From: an uncultured Prevotellaceae bacterium
GTDB lineage: Bacteria > Bacteroidota > Bacteroidia > Bacteroidales > Bacteroidaceae
NCBI GenBank assembly: GCA_902771155.1
Contig: CACXVS010000025.1
Span: forward strand, 1 to 41,424
DNA: 41,424 bases
Direction: 5' to 3'
The first letter of the stretch is position 1; each line of letters starts with the position of its first letter. Shown here in pieces: positions 24,171-33,585 of this stretch. The position numbers and the translations under genes were made by a program. The notes under the pieces were generated by a model, which did not search any database, was not told where the DNA came from, and saw only the letters and a list, made by a program, of their open reading frames with translations.

Positions 24171-24232
24171 TTCTACTGAATTCTAAACTTTGATTGTTGT
24201 CTGATTCTTCTCAAGCTTTTAGTTAGATGTGG

Positions 24233-24263
24233 CAAATATAAACAATTTTCCAGTACTGTGCAA
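24233..24263 (-). promoter_or_regulatory. Promoter of the ROK-menIFD run
   Basis: On the minus strand, TTG (24263-24261) and TATATTTG (24240-24233) with 20 nt between them, a textbook match. The start should be near 24226, giving a leader of about 56 nt. No further clear promoter was found before menI, so the men genes may share this message. Confidence 0.8.
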
Positions 24264-24300
24264 ATCTTTATGCTTTTTTTTGCAAATATTTACCCTATCC

Positions 24301-24331
24301 TTGCTTTTTTCGGGGAAATTTCGTAACTTTG
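24301..24331 (+). promoter_or_regulatory. Promoter of lysS
   Basis: TTG (24301-24303) and TAACTTTG (24324-24331) with 20 nt between them. Expected start near 24338, 24 nt before the ATG at 24362. It is divergent from the ROK promoter. Confidence 0.8.
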
Positions 24332-24361
24332 CACCCATAAAAGGTATTTTTTTGAAAAAAG

Positions 24362-26083
24362 ATGAACGTTTTAGAACTAAGCGAACAAGAAATCGGAAGG
24401 CGCCAGAGCCTTCAGGAACTGCGCTCGATGGGCATCGACCCCTATCCTGCTGCTGAATTCCCCACAAATGCATTTAGTACAGATATCAAGGAAAACTTCA
24501 AGGACGACGAGGATCGCGAGGTTGTTATCGCTGGTCGTATGATGAGTCGCCGAGTGATGGGTAAGGCCTCCTTTGCCGAACTCCAGGACTCTAAGGGACG
24601 CATTCAGGTTTATATTACCCGCGATGATATCTGCCCTGGGGAGAACAAGGACTTATATAATAATGTATTTAAGCGTCTGCTCGATATTGGTGACTTTATT
24701 GGCGTAAAGGGTAAGGTGTTCCGTACCCAGACAGGCGAGATCTCCGTACATGCCTCTGAACTGAAGTTGCTGTCGAAGAGTCTGAAGCCACTGCCTATCG
24801 TGAAGTATAAGGACGGTGTGGCTTACGATAAATTCGACGATCCTGAGCTACGCTATCGCCAGCGCTATGTTGACCTCGTGGTCAACGAGGGCGTGAAAGA
24901 CACCTTCCTGCAAAGAGCGACCGTGATCCGCACACTCCGGAGAGTTTTGGATGAAGCCGGCTATACTGAGGTGGAGACACCCACCTTGCAGATGATTGCA
25001 GGTGGTGCATCGGCCCGTCCGTTTATCACCCACTTCAATGCGCTCGATCAGGATATGTATATGCGTATCGCTACCGAGCTCTACCTGAAGCGCCTCATCG
25101 TGGGCGGTTTCGAAGGCGTCTATGAAATTGGCAAGAACTTCCGAAACGAGGGTATGGACCGCAACCACAACCCCGAGTTTACCTGCATGGAACTCTATGT
25201 GCAGTATAAGGACTACAACTGGATGATGTCGTTCACCGAGAAGTTGCTCGAGACGATTTGTATCGCCGTCAATGGCAAGCCAGAGCGCGAGATCGACGGA
25301 AACAACGTGAGCTTCAAGGCGCCCTATCGTCGTTTGCCTATCCTCGAAGCTATCCAGGAGAAGACCGGCTTCGACTGCAACGGCAAGACGGAGGAGGAAA
25401 TCCGTGCATTCTGTCTCTCGAAGGGCATGGATGTCGATGAGACTATGGGTAAGGGTAAGCTGATCGACGAACTCTTCGGTGAGTTCTGTGAGGGCACTTT
25501 CATCCAGCCTACCTTTATCACAGACTATCCTGTGGAGATGTCACCTCTCACCAAGATGCACCGTTCTAAGCCTGGACTTACCGAGCGTTTCGAGTTGATG
25601 GTGAATGGTAAGGAGTTGGCCAACGCTTACTCTGAGCTCAATGATCCCATCGACCAGGAGGAACGTTTCGTAGAGCAGATGCGCCTGGCAGACAAGGGCG
25701 ACGATGAGGCCATGATCATTGATCAGGATTTCCTGCGTGCCCTTCAGTACGGAATGCCGCCTACCAGTGGTATCGGTATCGGCATCGACCGTCTGGTGAT
25801 GCTGATGACGGGTAAGACGTTCATCCAGGAAGTGCTGTTCTTCCCCCAGATGAAGCCCGAGAAGAAGATTCCTCAGAGCACCCCAGCCGAGTGGGCTGAG
25901 ATTGGTGTACCCGAAGAGTGGGTTCCCGTTTTGAGGAAGGCTGGCTTTAACCTCATCCAGAACATCAAGGACGAGAAGCCTCAGGGTCTGCAGCAGAAGA
26001 TTGGCGACATCGTGAAGAAGTACAAGCTCGAGATGCAGAAGCCCAGCGTTGATGAAGTCGCTGCCTGGATTGAAAAGGTTTAA
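24362..26083 (+). CDS. lysS: Lysyl-tRNA synthetase, class II, with C-terminal extension
   Basis: 573 residues, longer than the roughly 500 of most bacterial class II enzymes. The N-terminal OB-fold anticodon domain (VVIAGRMMSRRVMGKASFAELQD) is followed by the class II core: motif 2 FRNEGMDRNHNPEFTCMELY and motif 3 GIGIGIDRLVMLMTG. From about residue 500 the chain continues for some 74 residues (AEWAEIGVPEEWVPVLRKAGF... to PSVDEVAAWIEKV), a helical extension typical of Bacteroidetes LysS that resembles a helix-hairpin-helix fold; its job is unknown to me. It heads the run lysS-gpsA-pgi-HAD. Confidence 0.95.
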   Translation: MNVLELSEQEIGRRQSLQELRSMGIDPYPAAEFPTNAFSTDIKENFKDDEDREVVIAGRMMSRRVMGKASFAELQDSKGRIQVYITRDDICPGENKDLYNNVFKRLLDIGDFIGVKGKVFRTQTGEISVHASELKLLSKSLKPLPIVKYKDGVAYDKFDDPELRYRQRYVDLVVNEGVKDTFLQRATVIRTLRRVLDEAGYTEVETPTLQMIAGGASARPFITHFNALDQDMYMRIATELYLKRLIVGGFEGVYEIGKNFRNEGMDRNHNPEFTCMELYVQYKDYNWMMSFTEKLLETICIAVNGKPEREIDGNNVSFKAPYRRLPILEAIQEKTGFDCNGKTEEEIRAFCLSKGMDVDETMGKGKLIDELFGEFCEGTFIQPTFITDYPVEMSPLTKMHRSKPGLTERFELMVNGKELANAYSELNDPIDQEERFVEQMRLADKGDDEAMIIDQDFLRALQYGMPPTSGIGIGIDRLVMLMTGKTFIQEVLFFPQMKPEKKIPQSTPAEWAEIGVPEEWVPVLRKAGFNLIQNIKDEKPQGLQQKIGDIVKKYKLEMQKPSVDEVAAWIEKV

Positions 26084-26089
26084 TATAAT

Positions 26090-26151
26090 CACAGAGATAC
26101 AGAGACAAAGAGGTTAGGAATAAAAAGACTCAGTGCCTTTGTACCTCTGTG
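26090..26151. repeat. CACAGAG intergenic hairpin between lysS and gpsA
   Basis: CACAGAG (26090-26096) pairs with CTCTGTG (26145-26151), and TAC (26098-26100) with GTA (26141-26143); CAAAG and CCTTTG add partial pairs. Similar CACAGAG/CTCTGTG hairpins recur between genes in many Bacteroidetes genomes, from memory. No T-run follows, so it is a repeat-type hairpin or an RNA-processing site, not a terminator. Confidence 0.6.
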
Positions 26152-26168
26152 TTGATATAATAATAAAT

Positions 26169-27164
26169 ATGTACGACTGTGGTAAGATAGCAATTATCGG
26201 TGGTGGCAGCTGGGCAACAGCAATAGCCAAGATTGTGGTGAGTCACACCCACCACATCGGCTGGTATATGCGTCGCGATGACCGCATAGAAGACTTCCGG
26301 CGCATGGGCCATAACCCGGCTTACCTGACGAGTGTGCATTTTAACACAGACGAGATACACTTCGACAGCGACCTGAACCGTATTGCCCAACAGTATGACA
26401 CATTGGTATTCGTCACCCCTTCACCCTACCTGAAAAGTCACCTGAAGAAGTTGAAAACACGAATTCGCGACAAGTTCATCCTGACGGCCATCAAAGGTAT
26501 TGTGCCCGATGAAAACCTCGTTTGCTCGGAATATTTCCATCAGGTTTACGACGTGCCATACGAGAACCTTGCCTGCATCGGTGGTCCCTCACATGCCGAG
26601 GAGGTGGCCCTTGAGCGACTCAGTTACCTCACCGTAGGTTGTGCCGATCGCGACAAGGCGCAGGCCTTCTGCGATGTACTCTCTAGTGAGTTTATTAAGA
26701 CCAAAACCTCTACCGATGTGGTGGGTATCGAGTATTCCTCAGTGCTGAAGAATGTATATGCCATTGCCGCAGGTATCTGTAGCGGACTGAAATACGGAGA
26801 CAACTTCCAGGCCGTGCTGATGGCGAATGCCGTACAGGAGATGAACCGATTCCTCACTGCTGTCCACCCCCTGGAACGAAACATCTATGACAGCGTCTAT
26901 CTGGGTGACCTGCTCGTGACGGGCTACTCGAACTTCTCACGTAACCGCACCTTCGGAACGATGATTGGTAAAGGCTATAGCGTGAAGTCGGCACAGATTG
27001 AGATGGAGATGATAGCTGAGGGCTACTTCGGCACAAAGTGCATGAAGGAAATTAATCGCCATTGTCATGTAAACATGCCTATCCTCGATGCCGTCTATAA
27101 TATATTGTACGAGCGCATCAGTCCACAGATTGAGATCAAACTACTGACCGACTCATTCAGATAA
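26169..27164 (+). CDS. gpsA: NAD(P)-dependent glycerol-3-phosphate dehydrogenase
   Basis: 331 residues from MYDCGKIAIIGGG; the longer frame to 26133 runs back into the intergenic hairpin. It reduces dihydroxyacetone phosphate to glycerol-3-phosphate for phospholipid synthesis. The Rossmann motif is IAIIGGGSWATAIAKI (6-21). The active-site block is GIEYSSVLKNVYAIAAGICSGLKYGDN with the catalytic lysine. LGDLLVTGYSNFSRNRTFG is typical of GpsA. It is followed 27 nt later by pgi. Confidence 0.93.
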   Translation: MYDCGKIAIIGGGSWATAIAKIVVSHTHHIGWYMRRDDRIEDFRRMGHNPAYLTSVHFNTDEIHFDSDLNRIAQQYDTLVFVTPSPYLKSHLKKLKTRIRDKFILTAIKGIVPDENLVCSEYFHQVYDVPYENLACIGGPSHAEEVALERLSYLTVGCADRDKAQAFCDVLSSEFIKTKTSTDVVGIEYSSVLKNVYAIAAGICSGLKYGDNFQAVLMANAVQEMNRFLTAVHPLERNIYDSVYLGDLLVTGYSNFSRNRTFGTMIGKGYSVKSAQIEMEMIAEGYFGTKCMKEINRHCHVNMPILDAVYNILYERISPQIEIKLLTDSFR

Positions 27165-27191
27165 ATACATACAATTTAAAATAATACATCT

Positions 27192-28547
<1,356 letters not shown>

Positions 28548-29279
28548 ATGTACGACTTCGCCATCAAGAAATACTTGGAAGACCACGGCTTTGAGGCATT
28601 TCGCCCCAAAGCCGTACTCTTTGACATGGACGGTGTGCTTTATGACTCCATGCCAAACCATGCTATCGCCTGGCAGGAGTCGATGGCGCGCTTCGGTATT
28701 CACATGACATCCGACGATGCTTACGCCACTGAGGGAGCACGTGGCATTGACACCATCCGACAGATGGTGAAGCGTCAGCAAGGGCGCATCATCAGTGAGG
28801 ACGAAGCCCAGCTAATGTACGATGTAAAGACACAGATATTCCATTCGCTCCCTGAGGCTCCCGTCATGCCAGGCATCCTTAATCTGATGGAGAAACTTCA
28901 TAAGAACGACATCCTTTGTGGCGTTGTGACAGGTAGTGGACAGCGCCCCCTTATCCAACGTATTCTTAAAGATTTTGGAGCCTATGTTGATGTAGCCCAT
29001 ATCACCACCGCCTACGATGTCAAACGAGGAAAACCCAATCCCGACCCTTATCTGATGGGACTTCAAAAGGCAGGAGACCTACAGCCTTATGAAGCCGTTG
29101 TCATTGAGAATGCGCCGCTTGGTGTTCGTTCAGGGCATGCCGCCCGTATCTTTACCATTGCCGTAAATACCGGACCCCTACCCGACGAAGAGCTACTCGT
29201 GGCAGGAGCCAACCTTATCTTCCCCAATATGCAGGAACTCTGCGACCATTGGGTTCAACGAATCATTCCAGAACTTTAA
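28548..29279 (+). CDS. HAD-family phosphatase/phosphoglucomutase-like hydrolase
   Basis: 243 residues, HAD subfamily IA with a helical cap, resembling beta-phosphoglucomutases and sugar-phosphate phosphatases. Motif I is LFDMDGVLYDS (nucleophile Asp26, acid/base Asp28), motif II is VVTGSGQ, and motifs III and IV are KRGKPNPDPY and VVIENAPLGVRSG. The ATG follows the pgi stop directly, so it is translated from the same message and likely acts on a sugar phosphate. Substrate cannot be told from sequence. It converges with the next gene with a 9-nt gap. Confidence 0.85.
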   Translation: MYDFAIKKYLEDHGFEAFRPKAVLFDMDGVLYDSMPNHAIAWQESMARFGIHMTSDDAYATEGARGIDTIRQMVKRQQGRIISEDEAQLMYDVKTQIFHSLPEAPVMPGILNLMEKLHKNDILCGVVTGSGQRPLIQRILKDFGAYVDVAHITTAYDVKRGKPNPDPYLMGLQKAGDLQPYEAVVIENAPLGVRSGHAARIFTIAVNTGPLPDEELLVAGANLIFPNMQELCDHWVQRIIPEL

Positions 29280-29288
29280 GCTATAGGT

Positions 29289-29861
29289 TTAAACACCATC
29301 CTCGTCATCATCGGCAGAAACCGAGGTTTCGCTACCGCTGGTGTCCATCTGGTCGTCACGCTTAATCGTGACGTCTCCAAAATTGCTGACGATGATTACC
29401 AGAGGGATATACTCATCAGTCTGGGGATGACTGACACTACCCGCAAACACGAGGTTATGACCATCGACCTTATCGAAGACGATACCCTCCAGAATACCCG
29501 TCTGACGATAATCGTCATCAAGCTGAGCATCGAAAGCGGTCTTTTTGAAGGTGCGGTTAAAGAACACACTGCCATCGCTGCGGATGACACGGAGGGTGAT
29601 GTTGTTATCAACAAACTCTTGTCCTGTCTCGTCCTTTACCTTCTTCAGACTATCGTCAGCCTCACGATGGATAGCCACATGATAGTTCTTTTCTAGCCAT
29701 ACGATATCCTTGGTCTGGTCGTAAGGTTGCATACGGATAGGCCCCTGGGGTTTCGGAGTTTCTGTACGAGGGACGATAATATCGTCGGTCTGTTTCTTCT
29801 TGGCACAACTGACGGCTAAAAGTGCTATCAGAAGAATTACAACAAGTCGGATCTTCTTCAT
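29289..29861 (-). CDS. Lipoprotein, DUF4738-like
   Basis: 190 residues from MKKIRLV; the frame to 29891 is rejected because its start lies at the -7 box (29881-29888, minus strand TATCTTTG). The signal ends with the lipobox VSC followed by AKKKQTDD. The rest (MQPYDQTKDIVWLEKNYHVAIHREADDSL, FVDNNITLRVIRSDGSVFFNRTFKKTAF, ILEGIVFDKVDG) fits a Bacteroidetes-only lipoprotein family that I believe is DUF4738. The C-terminus is acidic (SADDDEDGV). Function is unknown. It stands divergent to the DUF4230 genes. Confidence 0.75.
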   Translation of the reverse strand: MKKIRLVVILLIALLAVSCAKKKQTDDIIVPRTETPKPQGPIRMQPYDQTKDIVWLEKNYHVAIHREADDSLKKVKDETGQEFVDNNITLRVIRSDGSVFFNRTFKKTAFDAQLDDDYRQTGILEGIVFDKVDGHNLVFAGSVSHPQTDEYIPLVIIVSNFGDVTIKRDDQMDTSGSETSVSADDDEDGV

Positions 29862-29952
29862 TTGATTGATGATTTGCGTGCAAAGATACAACTAAATTTC
29901 AAATTATAAGAAAAAAAACGTTTGAACTTTCAGCGAACTGACTTTTTTTTAC

Positions 29953-29960
29953 TAATTTTG
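29953..29960 (+). promoter_or_regulatory. -7 box of the DUF4230 operon
   Basis: TAATTTTG, with transcription expected to begin near 29967. This makes the upstream in-frame start at 29970 unlikely and favours ATG at 29994. No well-spaced TTG was found. Confidence 0.55.
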
Positions 29961-29993
29961 CGCTCAAGAATGCGAACAGGAAAAAGTATTCAG

Positions 29994-30680
29994 ATGATGA
30001 AGAAGTATGTAATATTCGCCTGCGCCGTGCTGGTAGTCGTGGGACTGCTGTTCTGTCATAGCCGCATCGTCCACGAGAACGGTGAGGATCCTGCCCCTGC
30101 AGCACATAGCATAGACACTGTGCCCATGCTGGTGACACAGGTGCAGAAATGTGCCAAACTCTATACAGCAGAATACCGCGTACACAAAATCGTTACCCAC
30201 GATGACGTACTTCGTCTGAAGGGAACGGTGTTTCAGAAGGATTTCAATTTCAAGGTACCCTTGGGCGACCGTAAGATAGCCATCCCCATGGACGCAAAGT
30301 TGAAAGCCTACATCGACTTCAGCCAGTTCTCGGAACAGAACATCGAGCGACAGGGCAACAAGATTACAATACTGTTGCCCGATCTGAAAGTGACGATGAC
30401 CAGTTCGAAGATCGACCAGAAAAACGTGAAGCAATACGTAGCCCTCACAAGGGCATATTTCAGCGACAAGGAACTGGCCGACTATCAGCAACAGGGGCGT
30501 GCCGCCATCATTGCCGACATTCCCAAGCTGGGAATTCTGGAAACGGCTCAGGCCAATGCTGCAAAGGTCTTGGTGCCGATGCTCAAGGAGATGGGCTATG
30601 AGGAACAAGACATCACCATTGCCTACCGGCATCCGTATGAAGCTAACGACATTGTAAAACTACTGAAAATCGAGGATTGA
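29994..30680 (+). CDS. DUF4230-family membrane-anchored protein (copy 1)
   Basis: 228 residues from MMKKYVI (29997 is equally possible). A single N-terminal membrane segment (IFACAVLVVVGLLF) is followed by a domain of the DUF4230 type: VQKCAKLYTAEYRVHKIVTHDD, KVPLGDRKIAIPMDAKLKAYIDFSQ, ITILLPDLKVTMTSSKID, and a helical end. The domain probably faces the periplasm. Function of the family is unknown. The second copy starts 3 nt after its stop, and the symporter gene follows, so these are one operon. Confidence 0.8.
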   Translation: MMKKYVIFACAVLVVVGLLFCHSRIVHENGEDPAPAAHSIDTVPMLVTQVQKCAKLYTAEYRVHKIVTHDDVLRLKGTVFQKDFNFKVPLGDRKIAIPMDAKLKAYIDFSQFSEQNIERQGNKITILLPDLKVTMTSSKIDQKNVKQYVALTRAYFSDKELADYQQQGRAAIIADIPKLGILETAQANAAKVLVPMLKEMGYEEQDITIAYRHPYEANDIVKLLKIED

Positions 30681-30683
30681 GCC

Positions 30684-31274
30684 GTGAAAACACTGTCATA
30701 TATTAAAATAGGTGTAGTCTTGCTGGTAGTTGTACTGGTTGTAGTGGGATTCTTCTGGTTGCGGAATCTGACCAGGAACGACCACCTCGACTTTGGAACT
30801 GATAATGAAATCGATATCACCCCCACGCAGATACAGAGTATCAAGGCTATTGGTGAATGGGAATTCCTCTCCGTCAGTGCAGAGGAACTGGTTGATACCA
30901 CCCGCAAGCGAATTCTGATGGACGACGAACTAGCCCGCATCTATTACGGAACACTGCGTTTAGGAGTGAAAATGAACCAGACGAGGCCCAAGTGGATAGA
31001 GACAAACGGTGACTCTGTGACGGTCACATTGCCGCCCATAGGATTATTGGACAAGGATTTCATCGACGAAGCCCGCACAAAATCCTTCTACGAAAGTGGA
31101 ACATGGAGTCCTGCAGACCGCGAGGCACTCTACAAGAAGGCCTATCGGATGATGACACGACACTGTCTTACGAAAGAGAACCTACAGGCTGCAGAAACCA
31201 ATGGCAGGGAACAATTCCGCAATATGATGCAGGCCATGGGATATAAACATGTAAATATCAATTTTGAAAAATAG
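30684..31274 (+). CDS. DUF4230-family membrane-anchored protein (copy 2)
   Basis: 196 residues with a GTG start at 30684, chosen because it is 3 nt after the previous stop and begins a strong membrane segment (VVLLVVVLVVVGFFWL). The domain matches the first copy in outline: IKAIGEWEFLSVSAEELV, RIYYGTLRLGVKM, DSVTVTLPPIGLLD, and the C-terminal helix with NMMQAMGYKHVNI, close to the EMGYEEQDI of copy 1. Two adjacent diverged copies suggest a hetero-oligomer. Three nt separate it from the symporter gene. Confidence 0.75.
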   Translation: MKTLSYIKIGVVLLVVVLVVVGFFWLRNLTRNDHLDFGTDNEIDITPTQIQSIKAIGEWEFLSVSAEELVDTTRKRILMDDELARIYYGTLRLGVKMNQTRPKWIETNGDSVTVTLPPIGLLDKDFIDEARTKSFYESGTWSPADREALYKKAYRMMTRHCLTKENLQAAETNGREQFRNMMQAMGYKHVNINFEK

Positions 31275-31277
31275 GAG

Positions 31278-32627
31278 ATGGACTGGTTAAATGACTTTCT
31301 GACCGAATTGAGTGGTTTCTTATGGGGATGGCCGATGATCATCCTGCTACTGGGTACGCACATTTTTCTTACCGTCAGTCTGCGATTCCCACAAAGACAT
31401 ATCTTCAAAGCTATCCGTCTTTCAGTGAAGAAAGATCCCGACGCTAAAGGCGACGTGTCGCAGTTTGGTTCGCTGGCCACAGCTCTGGCAGCAACCATCG
31501 GTACCGGAAATATCATCGGCGTAGCCACTGCCATCGCCCTCGGCGGACCAGGAGCCGTGCTCTGGTGTTGGCTCACGGGTGTGTTTGGTATCTCCACGAA
31601 ATACGCAGAAGGTCTGCTCGCCATCAAATACCGTGTAAAGACAGAAAGCGGCAAGATGCTCGGCGGTCCGATGTATGCCCTCGAACGTGGATTGGGATGG
31701 AAATGGCTAGCCGTACTCTTTGCGGTTTTCACGGCCCTTGCCGCCTTCGGCATTGGCAATACAGTACAGGCCAATGCCATCGCCACGGTGGCCTATGAAT
31801 CGTATGGCGTATCACCTTATATTACTGGCACATTCGTTTGTCTGCTTACCTGTGCGGTAGTGCTAGGTGGCGTAAAAAGCATTGCCCGGGTATGTAGCAT
31901 GCTCGTACCCTTCATGGCCGCTTTCTATGTCATGGGGTGCATCTACATCCTGATAGTCAATGCGCCTTATCTGTGGCCGGCAATAAAACTTATCTGTCAT
32001 GCCGCTTTCTCACCAGAGGCAGCAGGTGGCGGTTTTGTGGGTTCCACAGTGATGATGGCGGCACGTTTTGGTATCGCCCGTGGACTCTTCTCAAATGAAA
32101 GTGGTATGGGCTCGGCCCCCATCGTAGCAGCAGCAGCACAGACACGCAACCCTGTACGCCAGGCACTCGTCTCTTCGAGTGGAACATTCTGGGACACGGT
32201 CGTTATCTGTGCCCTTACCGGACTGGTCATCGTCAGCAGCGTCATTGCCTACCCAGACATCGACTTCTCCAATGGTGCTACCCTGACCAAGGATGCCTTT
32301 GCCAAGATTCCTGTCATAGGGCGCCCGTTACTTACCTTCGGACTCCTCACATTTGCCTTTTCCACCATTCTCGGATGGTGCTATTATGGCGAACGGGCCA
32401 TGGAATACCTGAAGGGAAAGAAGTGGGTTTTGGGTTATCGTGTGCTCTATATTGCAGCAGTGTTCATCGGCAGCGTGATGAATCTCTCGCTGGTATGGAA
32501 CCTTGCCGACTGTATGAACGCACTGATGGCGATACCAAACCTGATATCACTACTCTTCCTTAGTGGCATTCTCGTGCACGAAACACGAAAATACCTCTGG
32601 CGCGACAGACTGGATAAGGAAGATTAA
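31278..32627 (+). CDS. Alanine/glycine:cation symporter (AGCS family)
   Basis: 449 residues, about 11 hydrophobic segments, inner membrane. The AGCS signature is present: LATALAATIGTGNIIGVATAIALGGPGAVLW near residues 65-95, with TKYAEGLLAIKYR and the loop GARFGIARGLFSNESGMGSAPI typical of sodium:alanine symporters. It would import alanine or glycine with sodium. Length is normal. It forms an operon with two DUF4230 genes and ends 11 nt from the stop of the opposing pseudokinase gene. Confidence 0.9.
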   Translation: MDWLNDFLTELSGFLWGWPMIILLLGTHIFLTVSLRFPQRHIFKAIRLSVKKDPDAKGDVSQFGSLATALAATIGTGNIIGVATAIALGGPGAVLWCWLTGVFGISTKYAEGLLAIKYRVKTESGKMLGGPMYALERGLGWKWLAVLFAVFTALAAFGIGNTVQANAIATVAYESYGVSPYITGTFVCLLTCAVVLGGVKSIARVCSMLVPFMAAFYVMGCIYILIVNAPYLWPAIKLICHAAFSPEAAGGGFVGSTVMMAARFGIARGLFSNESGMGSAPIVAAAAQTRNPVRQALVSSSGTFWDTVVICALTGLVIVSSVIAYPDIDFSNGATLTKDAFAKIPVIGRPLLTFGLLTFAFSTILGWCYYGERAMEYLKGKKWVLGYRVLYIAAVFIGSVMNLSLVWNLADCMNALMAIPNLISLLFLSGILVHETRKYLWRDRLDKED

Positions 32628-32638
32628 GTCGTGGGAAA

Positions 32639-33412
32639 TTAGCGAACGGGGAATACGAACTCCATACGAGTGCCCTTCGTATAAGTGCTATCCCAATGCA
32701 GGTTTCCACCTATCTTTTGAGCCAAACGATAAGATACGCTGAGGTCGAACTCCACGATATCAGATGCCAGACTAGGATCATCGAACCATTTAAAGAGGGC
32801 ATCCTTACGCTCCTCTGGTATGCCGCCACCCGTATCTTCAACAATGTAAGTCAACAGTCTGTGAGTCTCGTCAAACCTACAGCCTACGGTAATCTCGCCC
32901 TTCTTCGTGAACCTACAAGAGATATTGATAAGTTTGCTGAGCACCAATTCCACGATATGACGTTCTGCTGAGATAAACAGTTCATCGCCCACTCCTCTGC
33001 GGAAGACGATCTTTACCCCCGGATTAGCACTTGCAAGATTGGCATCGATGCAGGTCATACACACACGGTTGGGACTGAAACGCTCATTCTTCATGGTACG
33101 GACATTTCCCCCTTCGTCTGAGAACAGCGATACTTCATCGAGCACAGTATCAATCAGACGGGCATTATAAAGTATCTGGTCTGAAATGTTCTTTTTTTCC
33201 TCCTTCGAGAGGTATAGATCTTCCTTTGAAATGATTTCAGCCAATCCAGAAACAGAGTGCAAGGGGGTTCTGATCTCACGAGCCAGCGCATCGATAAACA
33301 ATGTCTTCATCTCGTCAGACTGCCGGAAAGTCTTGACCCTTGCATGCTCTTTAATAAGGCTGGCAATAAGCGTCAGACATAAAACGACTAATATGATAAT
33401 AACTGCCCACAT
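32639..33412 (-). CDS. Membrane histidine-kinase-like protein lacking the phospho-acceptor histidine (probable pseudokinase)
   Basis: 257 residues. One N-terminal membrane segment (2-20) leads straight to a HisKA-like helix pair and a HATPase_c-like domain. In the H-box the sequence is DALAREIRTPL: Arg45 replaces the histidine. In the N-box, VLSKLINISCRFT lacks both conserved asparagines (Lys160 and Ile164 there). The G1 box VEDTGGGIP (191-199) and F-box-like LFKWF remain. The G2 region reads SDIVEFDLSVSYRLA with no GLGL. It therefore should not phosphorylate itself. Its end (HWDSTYTKGTRMEFVFP) is close to that of the intact kinase across the gap, so the two are paralogues. It may bind or regulate that kinase. 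Confidence 0.85.
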   Translation of the reverse strand: MWAVIIILVVLCLTLIASLIKEHARVKTFRQSDEMKTLFIDALAREIRTPLHSVSGLAEIISKEDLYLSKEEKKNISDQILYNARLIDTVLDEVSLFSDEGGNVRTMKNERFSPNRVCMTCIDANLASANPGVKIVFRRGVGDELFISAERHIVELVLSKLINISCRFTKKGEITVGCRFDETHRLLTYIVEDTGGGIPEERKDALFKWFDDPSLASDIVEFDLSVSYRLAQKIGGNLHWDSTYTKGTRMEFVFPVR

Positions 33413-33450
33413 AACTTACCAAAACCTCCTATTTACAGGTTGTATGAATG

Positions 33451-33481
33451 CAAAAATAGACAAACTTTTCTAAATTTCCAA
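33451..33481 (-). promoter_or_regulatory. Promoter of the pseudokinase gene
   Basis: On the minus strand, TTG (33481-33479) and TATTTTTG (33458-33451) with 20 nt between them. Start expected near 33444, 32 nt before the ATG. A good promoter argues that the gene is expressed. Confidence 0.75.
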
Positions 33482-33520
33482 ACTTTTGAGGCATTTTTTT
33501 GCGAAAAACAGCGATTTTAT

Positions 33521-33551
33521 TTGGTATATAGAGGAAAAAACTGTATTTTTG
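33521..33551 (+). promoter_or_regulatory. Promoter of the sensor kinase-MBL operon
   Basis: TTG (33521-33523) and TATTTTTG (33544-33551) with 20 nt between them, a perfect match. Start expected near 33558, 28 nt before the ATG at 33586. It is back-to-back with the pseudokinase promoter. Confidence 0.8.
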
Positions 33552-33585
33552 CAACAAGAATAATCAGCTACTCGATCGCCAAATA

